From Pseudomonadota bacterium (GTDB lineage: Bacteria; Pseudomonadota; Gammaproteobacteria; Xanthomonadales; Rhodanobacteraceae): DNA of 6,809 bases. The notes below the pieces were generated by a model, which had not been told where the DNA came from, made no database searches, and saw only the letters and a program-made list of their open reading frames with translations. Both the position numbers and the translations under genes were made by a program. Location: contig JAFEEK010000466.1 in the NCBI GenBank assembly GCA_018241165.1, positions 1 through 6,809 of the forward strand, read 5' to 3'. This document shows, in pieces, positions 1 to 6,730 of the stretch; position 1 is the first letter of the stretch; every line of letters begins with the position of its first letter.

Positions 1-1095
1 CAGGTCTTTGAAACCTTTCCCTGCCCGATCCTGCGCCTGGAGTTCGAGCGCGACAAGGTCTGGCAGATCAGCGCGATCAAGCCGGCCAGCCTGCACACAT
101 TGGCCGATCCGCAGGAAGATTCCTTCGCCGAGGCGCTGGACAAATTCTCGAAAAAACTCTGGCGCAAGCCGCGTGCGCGCCGGCAATACCGCTACGACAT
201 CGCCATGCTGGCCGATCCGAACGAGGCGATGCCGCCATCGAACAAGCGCGCGTTGAAGTCCTTCATCGAAGCCGGGCGTGAACTCGCGATCGAGGTGGAA
301 ACGATCGGCAAGAACGATTACTCGAGCCTGGCCGAATACGACGGCTTGTTCATCAGAGAGACGACGGCACTGGACAGCCACACCTACCGCTTCGCCAACA
401 AGGCCGAAAAGGAAGGCATGGTGGTGATCGACGATCCAGGTTCGATCCTCAAGTGCACGAACAAGATCTACCTGCACGACCTGCTCAAGTCGCGCAAGCT
501 GCCGACGCCGAAAACCGAAATCATCTACCGCGACGACGACAAGCACCTTCAGGAACTGCCCGATCTGCTCGGATTGCCGATCGTATTGAAAATTCCGGAT
601 GGCTCGTTCTCGCGCGGCATCGTCAAGGTCGAAACACCCGAGCAACTCAAGATCGCGGTGGACGACCTGTTCCAGCACACCGCACTGGTGCTGGCGCAGG
701 AATTCCTGTTCACCGAGTTCGACTGGCGCATCGGCGTGCTCGATGGCGAGGCGTTATACGCCTGCCAGTACTTCATGTCGCGCGGGCATTGGCAGATCTA
801 CAACCACGGCGCGAACGCGACGCAGAAATCCGGTGGCTTCAAGACGCTGCCCGTGCGCAGCGCGCCGGCGGACATCGTCAAGCTTGCGCTGAAGGCGACC
901 GCGCCGATCGGCGACGGGCTCTACGGCGTGGACCTCAAGCAGGTCGGCAGCCGCAACGTGGTGATCGAAGTCAACGACAACCCGTCCATCGACGCCGGTG
1001 TGGAAGACGCTTATCTCGGCGACGACCTGTACCGGCGCATCATGTCCGAATTCCTGCGGCGCATGGAGAAGAAGCGCCTCGGCATCAAGGACTGA
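1..1095 (+). CDS. RimK-family ATP-grasp ligase with RLAN-type N-terminal domain (5' partial)
   Basis: The frame is open from base 1 to the TGA at 1093-1095 (364 visible codons) with no convincing internal start, so the gene begins upstream. The first ~35 residues (FPCPILRLEFER, then VWQISAIKP) resemble the end of the RLAN domain found ahead of the ATP-grasp fold in long RimK-like proteins, which usually run to about 480-500 residues; roughly 120 are therefore missing. The ATP-grasp region follows: a nucleotide-binding loop KIPDGSFSRG at visible residues 197-206, a QEFLFTEFDWRIGVLDG segment, GDGLYGVDLKQ, and the metal-binding E323/N325 pair in EVNDNPSID. Family members form amide bonds between a carboxylate and an amino group with ATP and Mg2+, in the cytoplasm. 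The substrate of this RLAN subgroup is not something I can state; it should not be assumed to be ribosomal protein S6. Family call is firm, specific function unknown. Confidence 0.93.
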   Translation, partial: QVFETFPCPILRLEFERDKVWQISAIKPASLHTLADPQEDSFAEALDKFSKKLWRKPRARRQYRYDIAMLADPNEAMPPSNKRALKSFIEAGRELAIEVETIGKNDYSSLAEYDGLFIRETTALDSHTYRFANKAEKEGMVVIDDPGSILKCTNKIYLHDLLKSRKLPTPKTEIIYRDDDKHLQELPDLLGLPIVLKIPDGSFSRGIVKVETPEQLKIAVDDLFQHTALVLAQEFLFTEFDWRIGVLDGEALYACQYFMSRGHWQIYNHGANATQKSGGFKTLPVRSAPADIVKLALKATAPIGDGLYGVDLKQVGSRNVVIEVNDNPSIDAGVEDAYLGDDLYRRIMSEFLRRMEKKRLGIKD

Positions 1096-1370
1096 TCGCG
1101 GCGCAGACGCCGCGCCTGCCGCAAGGGCCGGCGGTAGCGTGCACGCCTGACGAGGCACATGCGCGCTACCGCCGGCAAACCGTGCCGACGCAACAGGACA
1201 AGATCGATCACGGGCGCGACGACCAGCCAGAACGGCAGCCAGCCCAGCAGTGGATCGTGTCCACGCAACGGCGGGAACAGCCCGCATATCACCGCGCCTG
1301 CAGCAATCCAGATCCAGAGCAGGTTTTCGATGGCGTTTGTACGCGGGACCGGATGCGACATGCTCGACAT
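1011..1370 (-). CDS. Small two-helix inner-membrane protein, unknown function
   Basis: A 119-residue frame starting MSSMSHPVPRTN. Two hydrophobic segments are clear, about residues 17-32 (LLWIWIAAGAVICGLF) and 41-60 (LLGWLPFWLVVAPVIDLVLL), joined by a short loop (PPLRGHDP) and followed by RRH, a positive anchor. The Trp- and Pro-rich helices, GC-rich codon choice and an AGGAAG ribosome site seven bases before the ATG at 1370 argue that it is real rather than a shadow. A second in-frame ATG lies at 1361. From about residue 65 the protein becomes arginine-rich and low in information, passing through the 1127-1176 palindrome and then antisense to the last 85 bases of the ligase gene. The true conserved protein may thus be only about 65-70 residues. 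It is divergent from the antiporter gene (86 bases between starts). I do not recognise a named family. If this gene is not real, 1096-1456 holds only the palindrome and the antiporter promoter. Confidence 0.6.
   Translation of the reverse strand: MSSMSHPVPRTNAIENLLWIWIAAGAVICGLFPPLRGHDPLLGWLPFWLVVAPVIDLVLLRRHGLPAVARMCLVRRARYRRPLRQARRLRRDQSLMPRRFFSMRRRNSDMMRRYRSSPR
1097..1114. other. Short GC hairpin just after the ligase stop
   Basis: A 7-bp perfect stem with tetraloop CAGA begins two bases after the TGA of the RimK-like gene. No T-run follows on the + strand, so it is not a standard intrinsic terminator. It may protect the mRNA 3' end, or be chance in GC-rich DNA. It lies inside the C-terminal part of the opposing small ORF. 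Confidence 0.3.
1127..1176. repeat. Long palindrome (17-bp stem, 16-base loop), REP-like or terminator-like
   Basis: GCCGGCGGTAGCGTGCA at 1127-1143 pairs with TGCGCGCTACCGCCGGC at 1160-1176, with a single G-T wobble (1140/1163) and a 16-base loop. It sits 31 bases past the ligase stop, between that gene and the opposing small membrane-protein gene. Neither side has a T-run, so it is not a classical intrinsic terminator. It could slow or stabilise transcripts from both sides, or be one copy of a dispersed REP-type palindrome; these are common between genes in Xanthomonadales and often carry GTAG. Only one copy is seen in this window. Confidence 0.65.
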
Positions 1371-1377
1371 GGATGAT

Positions 1378-1383
1378 CTTCCT
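1378..1383 (-). promoter_or_regulatory. Ribosome binding site of the small membrane-protein gene
   Basis: AGGAAG on the minus strand, seven bases before the ATG at 1370. It favours that start over the in-frame ATG at 1361 and over the more upstream in-frame start at 1421. Confidence 0.5.
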
Positions 1384-1420
1384 GGTGGCGTTGAGTGCAT
1401 GTTCACGCTTGCCGGTCTCA

Positions 1421-1449
1421 CTGATTGAGATCGCGCGCTCGTCTATACT
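1421..1449 (+). promoter_or_regulatory. Candidate sigma-70 promoter for kefB, at the start codon
   Basis: A near-consensus -10 box TATACT lies at 1444-1449. With a 17-base spacer the -35 position is CTGATT (1421-1426), which matches consensus at only three of six bases. A better -35-like TTGAGA at 1425-1430 is only 13 bases away, too close. Seven bases separate the -10 box from the GTG at 1457, so transcription would begin at or within a base of the start codon. Confidence 0.45.
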
Positions 1450-1456
1450 GCCAAGC

Positions 1457-3256
1457 GTGGAAACTTCGCACTTCCTGCAATACGCCGTGATGTTCCTCGC
1501 CACTGCGGTGATCGCGGTGTCGGTATCGCGGCGCGCGGGCCTGGGCGCCGTACTCGGCTACCTGGCGGCCGGCGCCGTGATCGGCCCGCATGTGCTCGGA
1601 CTTGCGCCGGACATGAGCCAGACCTCGCAATTTTCCGAGCTCGGCGTGATCTTCCTGCTGTTCATCATCGGCCTTGAGCTTTCTCCACAACGGCTGTGGA
1701 TCATGCGGCGTGCGGTTTTCGGCGCTGGCGCCGCGCAGGTCGTGGTGTCGGCCTTGCTGCTCGGTGGCGCAGCCTGGTTGCTGGGCGTCCAGCGCAATTC
1801 CGCACTGATCGTCGGCTTGGGTCTCGCCCTGTCGTCGACCGCGCTCGGCCTGCAAATCCTGGCCGAGCGCAAGGAACTGGCGAGTCCGTATGGACGCATC
1901 GCCTTCGCGATCCTGCTGTTTCAGGACATCGCCGCCATCCCGATCCTCGCCCTGATCCCGCTGCTCGGCACGCATGCGGCTACGGTGTCGCCGGCGACGG
2001 AAGGACTGACCGTGGCGAAGATCGTCGTCGTGATCGCCGCGGTCGTGGTCGGCGGCAGGTGGCTGCTGCGCCCGATATTCCGCACCGTCGCCGGTTTGGG
2101 CATTCCCGAAGTATTCACGGCGACGGCATTGTTGGTCGTGCTCGGCGTGGCCTGGCTCATGCAACTGGCCGGCATGCAGATGTCGCTCGGCGCGTTCCTC
2201 GCCGGCGTGCTGCTCGCCGATTCCGAATACCGCCACGAGATCGAAGCGCAGATCGAGCCGTTCAAGGGTTTGCTGCTGGGCCTGTTCTTTCTTAGCGTCG
2301 GCGTATCGCTGGACCTGGGCCTGATCGGACGCGAGCCGCTGCAAATTGCGGCGATCGTGGCGGCGCTGCTCACGCTCAAGTCGGTGGTTCTGCTTGCGAT
2401 CGGCAAGTTGTCGGGCAAGCTCGACTTCGCCGGCGGCTTGCGCCTGGCGACGGTTCTGGCCGGTGGCGGCGAATTTGCTTTCGTCGTTTTCGATCTGGCC
2501 GCGCAGCACGGTTTGCTGGCGAACGCGCAACACGATGCGCTGGTCGTCGCGGTCACCTTGTCGATGGCGCTCACGCCGCTGTCGATGATCGTGGTGTCGC
2601 GCTGGCTGGCGACGCGCAAGCCACCTGCGCCACCGCCATTCGATGCGATCGTCGACGAGCATCCGCGCGTGATCATCGCCGGCTACGGACGCATGGGCCA
2701 GATCGTGTCGCGCATCCTGCGCGCCCAGCACATCGCGTTCACCGCGCTGGAGACTTCCGCCGAGCAGGTGGATTTTTCGCGCCGCTTCGGCAGCCACATC
2801 TATTTCGGCGACCCGGCGCGTCCGGAGCTGTTGCGTGCCGCGGGCGCGGACAAGGCCGAAATCTTCGTTCTTGCCACCGATGATCCGGAAGCGAACCTGC
2901 GTACCGCGCGCATGGTCAAGCGCACGTTTCCGCATCTGAAAATCGTCGCGCGCGCGCGCAATCGCCAGCACGCATTCCGCCTGATGGACCTTAGCATCGC
3001 GGATGCCGACGTCGTGCGCGAAACACTGTATTCCAGCCTGGAAATGACGCGCCGCGTGCTGATCGATCTCGGGCTCGATCCCGCGCTGGCAGGCGCGCAC
3101 GTGGAGAAATTCCGCGTGCACGATGCACACCTGTTGCAGGCCCAGTACCTGGTCTACGACGACGAAGCGGCGCTGGTGCAAACCAGCAAAGAAGCGCTCG
3201 CCGACCTTGAGCGGTTGTTCGAAGCCGATCGTGGCGACGGGATGCCGGCCGCGTGA
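1457..3256 (+). CDS. kefB: KefB/KefC-type CPA2 K+/H+ antiporter with RCK domain
   Basis: A 599-residue inner-membrane antiporter of the Kef family, close to the ~600 residues of E. coli KefB. The Na+/H+-exchanger-type membrane domain covers about residues 1-385 and includes LGAVLGYLAAGAVIGP, FSELGVIFLLFIIGLEL, and FQDIA with Asp157, the expected ion-binding acid. A linker EYRHEIEAQIEPFKGLLLG matches the regulatory loop of Kef proteins. The C-terminal RCK/TrkA-N domain has the Rossmann motif GYGRMG at 409-414 and Glu432 at the end of the second strand, which suits NAD(H). The C-terminal part keeps the Kef-like FPHLKIVARARNRQHAFRL. Kef systems let K+ out and H+ in, and are held shut by glutathione and opened by glutathione adducts of electrophiles; that regulation is inferred here. 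The GTG start is chosen because VETSHFLQ aligns with Kef N-termini. The frame stays open upstream to 1250, but that part looks non-coding. No KefF/KefG-type oxidoreductase lies in the window. KefB versus KefC is not certain. Confidence 0.93.
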   Translation: METSHFLQYAVMFLATAVIAVSVSRRAGLGAVLGYLAAGAVIGPHVLGLAPDMSQTSQFSELGVIFLLFIIGLELSPQRLWIMRRAVFGAGAAQVVVSALLLGGAAWLLGVQRNSALIVGLGLALSSTALGLQILAERKELASPYGRIAFAILLFQDIAAIPILALIPLLGTHAATVSPATEGLTVAKIVVVIAAVVVGGRWLLRPIFRTVAGLGIPEVFTATALLVVLGVAWLMQLAGMQMSLGAFLAGVLLADSEYRHEIEAQIEPFKGLLLGLFFLSVGVSLDLGLIGREPLQIAAIVAALLTLKSVVLLAIGKLSGKLDFAGGLRLATVLAGGGEFAFVVFDLAAQHGLLANAQHDALVVAVTLSMALTPLSMIVVSRWLATRKPPAPPPFDAIVDEHPRVIIAGYGRMGQIVSRILRAQHIAFTALETSAEQVDFSRRFGSHIYFGDPARPELLRAAGADKAEIFVLATDDPEANLRTARMVKRTFPHLKIVARARNRQHAFRLMDLSIADADVVRETLYSSLEMTRRVLIDLGLDPALAGAHVEKFRVHDAHLLQAQYLVYDDEAALVQTSKEALADLERLFEADRGDGMPAA

Positions 3257-3267
3257 GCCTGCCGCGA

Positions 3268-6200
3268 TCAGATCGCCCAGCGCCGGGTGGAGTCGCCGGC
3301 GAGTTCAGTCGCTACGTCCACGAAGCCGAGCCGGTGCGCCACCTCGCGTGGCGTGCGCTCAAGCAAGTCCCGCGCGGAACGATCCGCACCTGCCTTGAGC
3401 AGTGCGCGCGCAGGCAACAGCAGCCCGTGCATCGCGCAGGCGTGAAGCGGTCCGACGCCGCGTTCATCCTGCACGTCGATCCCTGCACCACGCCCGCGCA
3501 ATACCTCTAGCAGGCCGAGCAGGGCTTTCTGGTCTGCGCCACTGCGCGGCGGTGCGTGGGCGCCGAGCAGGATCAGCAAGGCGGTCTGTCCGTCGGCATT
3601 GCGCGCATCGATGGTGGCGCCGGCATCCAACAGCATGTCGAACAGACGTTGCGCCGCCTGCGCATCGCCGCCGGCGAATGCGAATTGCGCCGCGGCGTGC
3701 AGCGCGCGCATGCCGTGCGCGTCGGCGCCATCCGCCTGCGCAGCGTGCGCAAGGAGAATCTGGACGGCTTCCACATCGCCGCGTCCCGCCGCCGCCATCA
3801 ACACCGTGCGGCCGCCAGCCAGCGCCTGGTCGACCACGGCACCGCGCGCAATCAGCAATTCCATGACGTCCTTGTGACGCGCCGCCACCGCTGCACTCAA
3901 TGCCGTTGCGCCGTCGTTTGCCGAGTGCGCGGGGTTTGCGCCGCGATCGAGCAGCAGTGCGACGACGCCTGCGTGCCCACGTCCGGCCGCATGCAGCAAG
4001 GCGCTGGCGCCGTAACCGTCAACCGCATCCACCGGCAACCCCAGTTCGAGCAACTTGCCCGCCGCATCCACGTCGCCAATCGACGCCGCAGCTATCGTGT
4101 CGCTGGCACGCAGGCGCCGGCGCGGCAACTTCCAGGATGGCCAGTTCAGCCAGCGTTGCACGCCGGATTGTCCGCGCGCCAGCGCTGTTCCGAGCGGGGT
4201 TTCGTTATTGCTCGCGCGCACTTCCGGATCGGCACCCGCGCACAGCAGCATCTTGATGGCCGCTTCGCAGATCGCTGCCGGCGCAGCAAGTGCGGAAAAC
4301 AAAGGCGTACGGCCATGCCGGTCGCGCGCCTGCGGATCGGCGCCAGCGTCGAGCAAGCGTCCGGCAAGGCCGAGCCACCCGTGGGAAATCGCGAGCATGA
4401 GTGGCGTCCTGCCATCGTCTTCGGCACGGAAGACATCGGCGCCGCGATCGACGAGGGCCAACGCAAGAGATTGTGCGTCCGCTTCGGCAGTACCTGCTGC
4501 AACTCTGGCGCACAGTTGCGCGATGGCATTCGTGCCCGCAGGTTGCACGCCGGCATCGACCAGGTCGCGCACGGCCCGGATTCCCGCAGGCAGGCAGGCG
4601 ATGGCATGTTGCAAGAGTGTGCTGCCTTCAAGGCTCGTGTTCGCATCCAGTCCGTGCTGGAGAAGCCAGCGACGCGGCGCGGCATCCGCATGCACGATCA
4701 AATCGACAAACAGTTGTGCGCGCGTTGCTGCCGGCCATTCACGAACGCTCGCAGAAAACCCGTCGACAATGCGCCAATGTCCGAAGCGCAGCGCATCGAG
4801 CAAGTGCGCCGGCGAGTCATCCGCGTGTGCTTGCGCCGGCGCAACATCGGGCTGGTTCGCCGGGCGCGGAAAATCCGGATCGATCAGGGCGACGATGTTC
4901 CAGCGTCCGGCTGCAGCCGCGCACTCCACGGCGCGCTTTCCATCCCTGGCGACAAGTTGGCGTGAGATGCCGAAGGTAAGCAGTCGCTTTACGGTTTCCT
5001 CGCCGGCACGCAATGACTGCGCGGCGATCATGAGCGCACTGCGCCCGGCAGCATCGACGGCGTCCGGCGGCGGCCGTTGCGCGATCAACGCATCGAGCAC
5101 GGCGTGTGCATCGGCACGTGCGGCTTCCATCAATGCCGTGGTTCCCTGCGCATCGGCGAGGTCGACGCGCGCACCCGCATCGATCAGTGCGCTGGCAATC
5201 GCTGCATGCCCGTGCAATGCCGCCGCCATCAGCGCGGTACGCTGCATGGCATCGCGGACATCCACGCGCGTCTTGCGCTTGAGCAGCATGCGTACACCTT
5301 GTTCGTCATCTTCCTCGACGCACGCCGCCGCGATCAGCGCGGGTTGCCCCTGACCGTTTTCGATCTTCGCACCACGTTCGAGCAGGAATCGAACGAGATC
5401 CCAGTTCGCTGCTTCGCAGGCCCGCGCCAATGGCGATTGGCCTTCGCGGTTGATGGCGTCGATGCTTGCGCCGGCATCGCACAACAATGCGGCAACAATC
5501 GCAGTCGTGCTCAACGCCGCGTAGTGCAAGGGCGTGTTGCCATCCGCATCGGTACAATCCGGGGCAGCGCCATTGGTCAGCAGCGTCATCACCGCATCCG
5601 GGCGGCCTGCGCGGCTGTCGCGTGTCGCCGCGATCAGCAGCGGCAATCCCGCATGTATCCGATGCAGATTCGCGCCCTTGGCAATGAAACCGCGCAGCAG
5701 GCGATTGTCCGGGCTGAGCACGGCCAGCACCAATGCACTGCGCTGGTCGCGCTCGCCTGCCGGCGGCACGCAATCGGGATTGGCGCCGTGTTCCAGCGCC
5801 GACAACGCAAGCTGGGTCTGGCCGGCACGCACGCAGCGCAACAGCATGGCGTCGATATCCTCGACGTCGAGGCTGACGGGCGCGATGTCCGGCGTTCGCG
5901 CGTACGTCTCATCCGCAGCCTTCGTTGCAACCACTGGTTGCGTGGCTTCACCACGTGCGCGCTGGCGATCGACGAGAAGCGCAATTGCGCTGCGCTGGAC
6001 GACCACCCAGATCAGTGGCAATGCCACCACTGCATAGATGCCAAGCGCAATCGGTCGAACTTCCGGCGAAACCGGCACGCCGAAGCCGGACAATGCAAGT
6101 GCGCCCTGAGTCAGTGCCAGAAGGGCGATCGCAGCCAGTAGTCCATGGCCAAAGAACAACTCGTTGTCCGCGGTCAGTTTCCATGCGTCGGCCACAATTC

Positions 6201-6642
6201 CATCCGGCTTGGCCACGCCGTGATCGTGCGCGCGCCGGTGTCGAGCATCCATGGCGGCCAAGCCATAGGCCGGCCAGATGCGCCACAGTAGCAACAAGGC
6301 AAGTACCGCAGCAGCCGAGACGACCAGCACTTGGCCCAGTGAAATGGTTCCGTGCAATTCATGCAGCGGGTAGCCCAGAAGGATTGCACTGAGCAGGGTA
6401 TAGGCACAGAGCAGGCCCAGGAACGCGAATACGCCCATCCACGTATCGCGCCAACTATCGCTGCGGCGCAAATGCGCAAAGCTGGCGATTGCCGCCGAAC
6501 CGGCAGCATCGGCAATCAACAGCGCGAGAAGCGACACGCCGCCGCTAGTGAATGCGGCAGTCAGGTATCCGGCAAGTACGATGACAAGGCTGGCGATGGT
6601 CGATCTTGCATTGTTCGCCCAAGGCAATCGTCTTTTCGGCAT
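3268..6642 (-). CDS. Large membrane-anchored ankyrin-repeat protein
   Basis: A 1124-residue protein from an ATG at 6642. The N-terminus MPKRRLPW is basic, then about six membrane segments follow (roughly residues 15-35, 36-56, 67-90, 100-127, 160-188, 195-224). A linker to ~260 leads into about two dozen ankyrin repeats of ~33 residues that run nearly to the C-terminus. Clear repeats include DADGNTPLHYAAL at 365-377, GRTPLMLAISHG from 743, GASALLHAAGRGHAG from 878 and GVGPLHACAMHG from 1062. Some are degenerate. Two stretches break the pattern: a Pro/Ala/Asp-rich stretch around 590-612 leading into atypical helices to ~670, and a Trp/Arg-rich stretch at 830-848. Ankyrin repeats bind other proteins; with the positive N-terminus and RQRAR after the last helix, the repeats are probably cytoplasmic. 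No enzyme domain is visible. The frame extends to a TTG at 6696, but that lies in the rRNA terminator tail, so the ATG at 6642 is preferred despite only a weak ribosome site (AAGCAAG). Partner and role are unknown. Confidence 0.93.
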   Translation of the reverse strand: MPKRRLPWANNARSTIASLVIVLAGYLTAAFTSGGVSLLALLIADAAGSAAIASFAHLRRSDSWRDTWMGVFAFLGLLCAYTLLSAILLGYPLHELHGTISLGQVLVVSAAAVLALLLLWRIWPAYGLAAMDARHRRAHDHGVAKPDGIVADAWKLTADNELFFGHGLLAAIALLALTQGALALSGFGVPVSPEVRPIALGIYAVVALPLIWVVVQRSAIALLVDRQRARGEATQPVVATKAADETYARTPDIAPVSLDVEDIDAMLLRCVRAGQTQLALSALEHGANPDCVPPAGERDQRSALVLAVLSPDNRLLRGFIAKGANLHRIHAGLPLLIAATRDSRAGRPDAVMTLLTNGAAPDCTDADGNTPLHYAALSTTAIVAALLCDAGASIDAINREGQSPLARACEAANWDLVRFLLERGAKIENGQGQPALIAAACVEEDDEQGVRMLLKRKTRVDVRDAMQRTALMAAALHGHAAIASALIDAGARVDLADAQGTTALMEAARADAHAVLDALIAQRPPPDAVDAAGRSALMIAAQSLRAGEETVKRLLTFGISRQLVARDGKRAVECAAAAGRWNIVALIDPDFPRPANQPDVAPAQAHADDSPAHLLDALRFGHWRIVDGFSASVREWPAATRAQLFVDLIVHADAAPRRWLLQHGLDANTSLEGSTLLQHAIACLPAGIRAVRDLVDAGVQPAGTNAIAQLCARVAAGTAEADAQSLALALVDRGADVFRAEDDGRTPLMLAISHGWLGLAGRLLDAGADPQARDRHGRTPLFSALAAPAAICEAAIKMLLCAGADPEVRASNNETPLGTALARGQSGVQRWLNWPSWKLPRRRLRASDTIAAASIGDVDAAGKLLELGLPVDAVDGYGASALLHAAGRGHAGVVALLLDRGANPAHSANDGATALSAAVAARHKDVMELLIARGAVVDQALAGGRTVLMAAAGRGDVEAVQILLAHAAQADGADAHGMRALHAAAQFAFAGGDAQAAQRLFDMLLDAGATIDARNADGQTALLILLGAHAPPRSGADQKALLGLLEVLRGRGAGIDVQDERGVGPLHACAMHGLLLPARALLKAGADRSARDLLERTPREVAHRLGFVDVATELAGDSTRRWAI

Positions 6643-6673
6643 CTTGCTTGCGAATCGGGAACTGACAGGCGCG

Positions 6674-6679
6674 AGTATA
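6674..6679 (-). promoter_or_regulatory. Candidate -10 box for the ankyrin gene
   Basis: TATACT on the minus strand, 31 bases before the ATG at 6642, which would give a leader of about 25 bases. At a 17-base spacer the -35 position would be GGGTTT (6697-6702), poor and inside the rRNA terminator stem. The promoter is therefore uncertain, may need an activator, or the gene may partly depend on read-through from the rRNA operon. Confidence 0.4.
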
Positions 6680-6690
6680 TCGGCACACGC

Positions 6691-6724
6691 AAACAAAAAC
6701 CCCCAGCCGGTGAGGCTGGGGGTT
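6691..6724 (-). terminator. Intrinsic terminator of the rRNA operon
   Basis: On the minus strand, AACCCCCAGCC (6724-6714) pairs with GGCTGGGGGTT (6708-6698) around the five-base loop TCACC, and TTTGTTT follows. An 11-bp GC-rich stem plus T-run, six bases past the 5S gene, is a textbook Rho-independent terminator. It is directional: there is no T-run on the other strand. Confidence 0.93.
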
Positions 6725-6730
6725 GGGATA

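Noticed and set aside
1250..1456. Upstream extension of the kefB frame, including MIFLVALSACSRLP from 1373, which looks like a lipoprotein signal
   Set aside because: Kef proteins start directly with the first membrane helix, and this stretch is antisense to the small membrane-protein gene, contains the TATACT box and lacks Kef-like sequence. The LSAC likeness is probably chance.
754..1503. 249-codon minus-strand frame overlapping the small membrane protein
   Set aside because: It covers ligase, small gene and kefB start in a frame with no coherent protein features; the 1011-1370 frame fits far better.
1418..3181. 587-codon open frame on the minus strand across kefB
   Set aside because: It is the antisense shadow of a clear antiporter gene. 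Its product is Arg/Gln/His/Asp-rich with no domain-like pattern, typical of the complement of high-GC coding DNA.
3556..4965. 469-codon plus-strand frame opposite the ankyrin gene, plus other long frames there
   Set aside because: Arg/Cys/Gln-rich low-information products; the minus-strand ankyrin repeats account for the sequence.
3268..6642. DNA-level tandem repeats in the ankyrin gene
   Set aside because: The repeats are clear in the protein but divergent at the nucleotide level, so they are not a recent tandem expansion or a CRISPR-like array.
6643..6696. 18-residue N-terminal extension of the ankyrin protein from a TTG
   Set aside because: The TTG lies in the T-run of the rRNA terminator and upstream of the likely transcription start; the ATG at 6642 is a better start.
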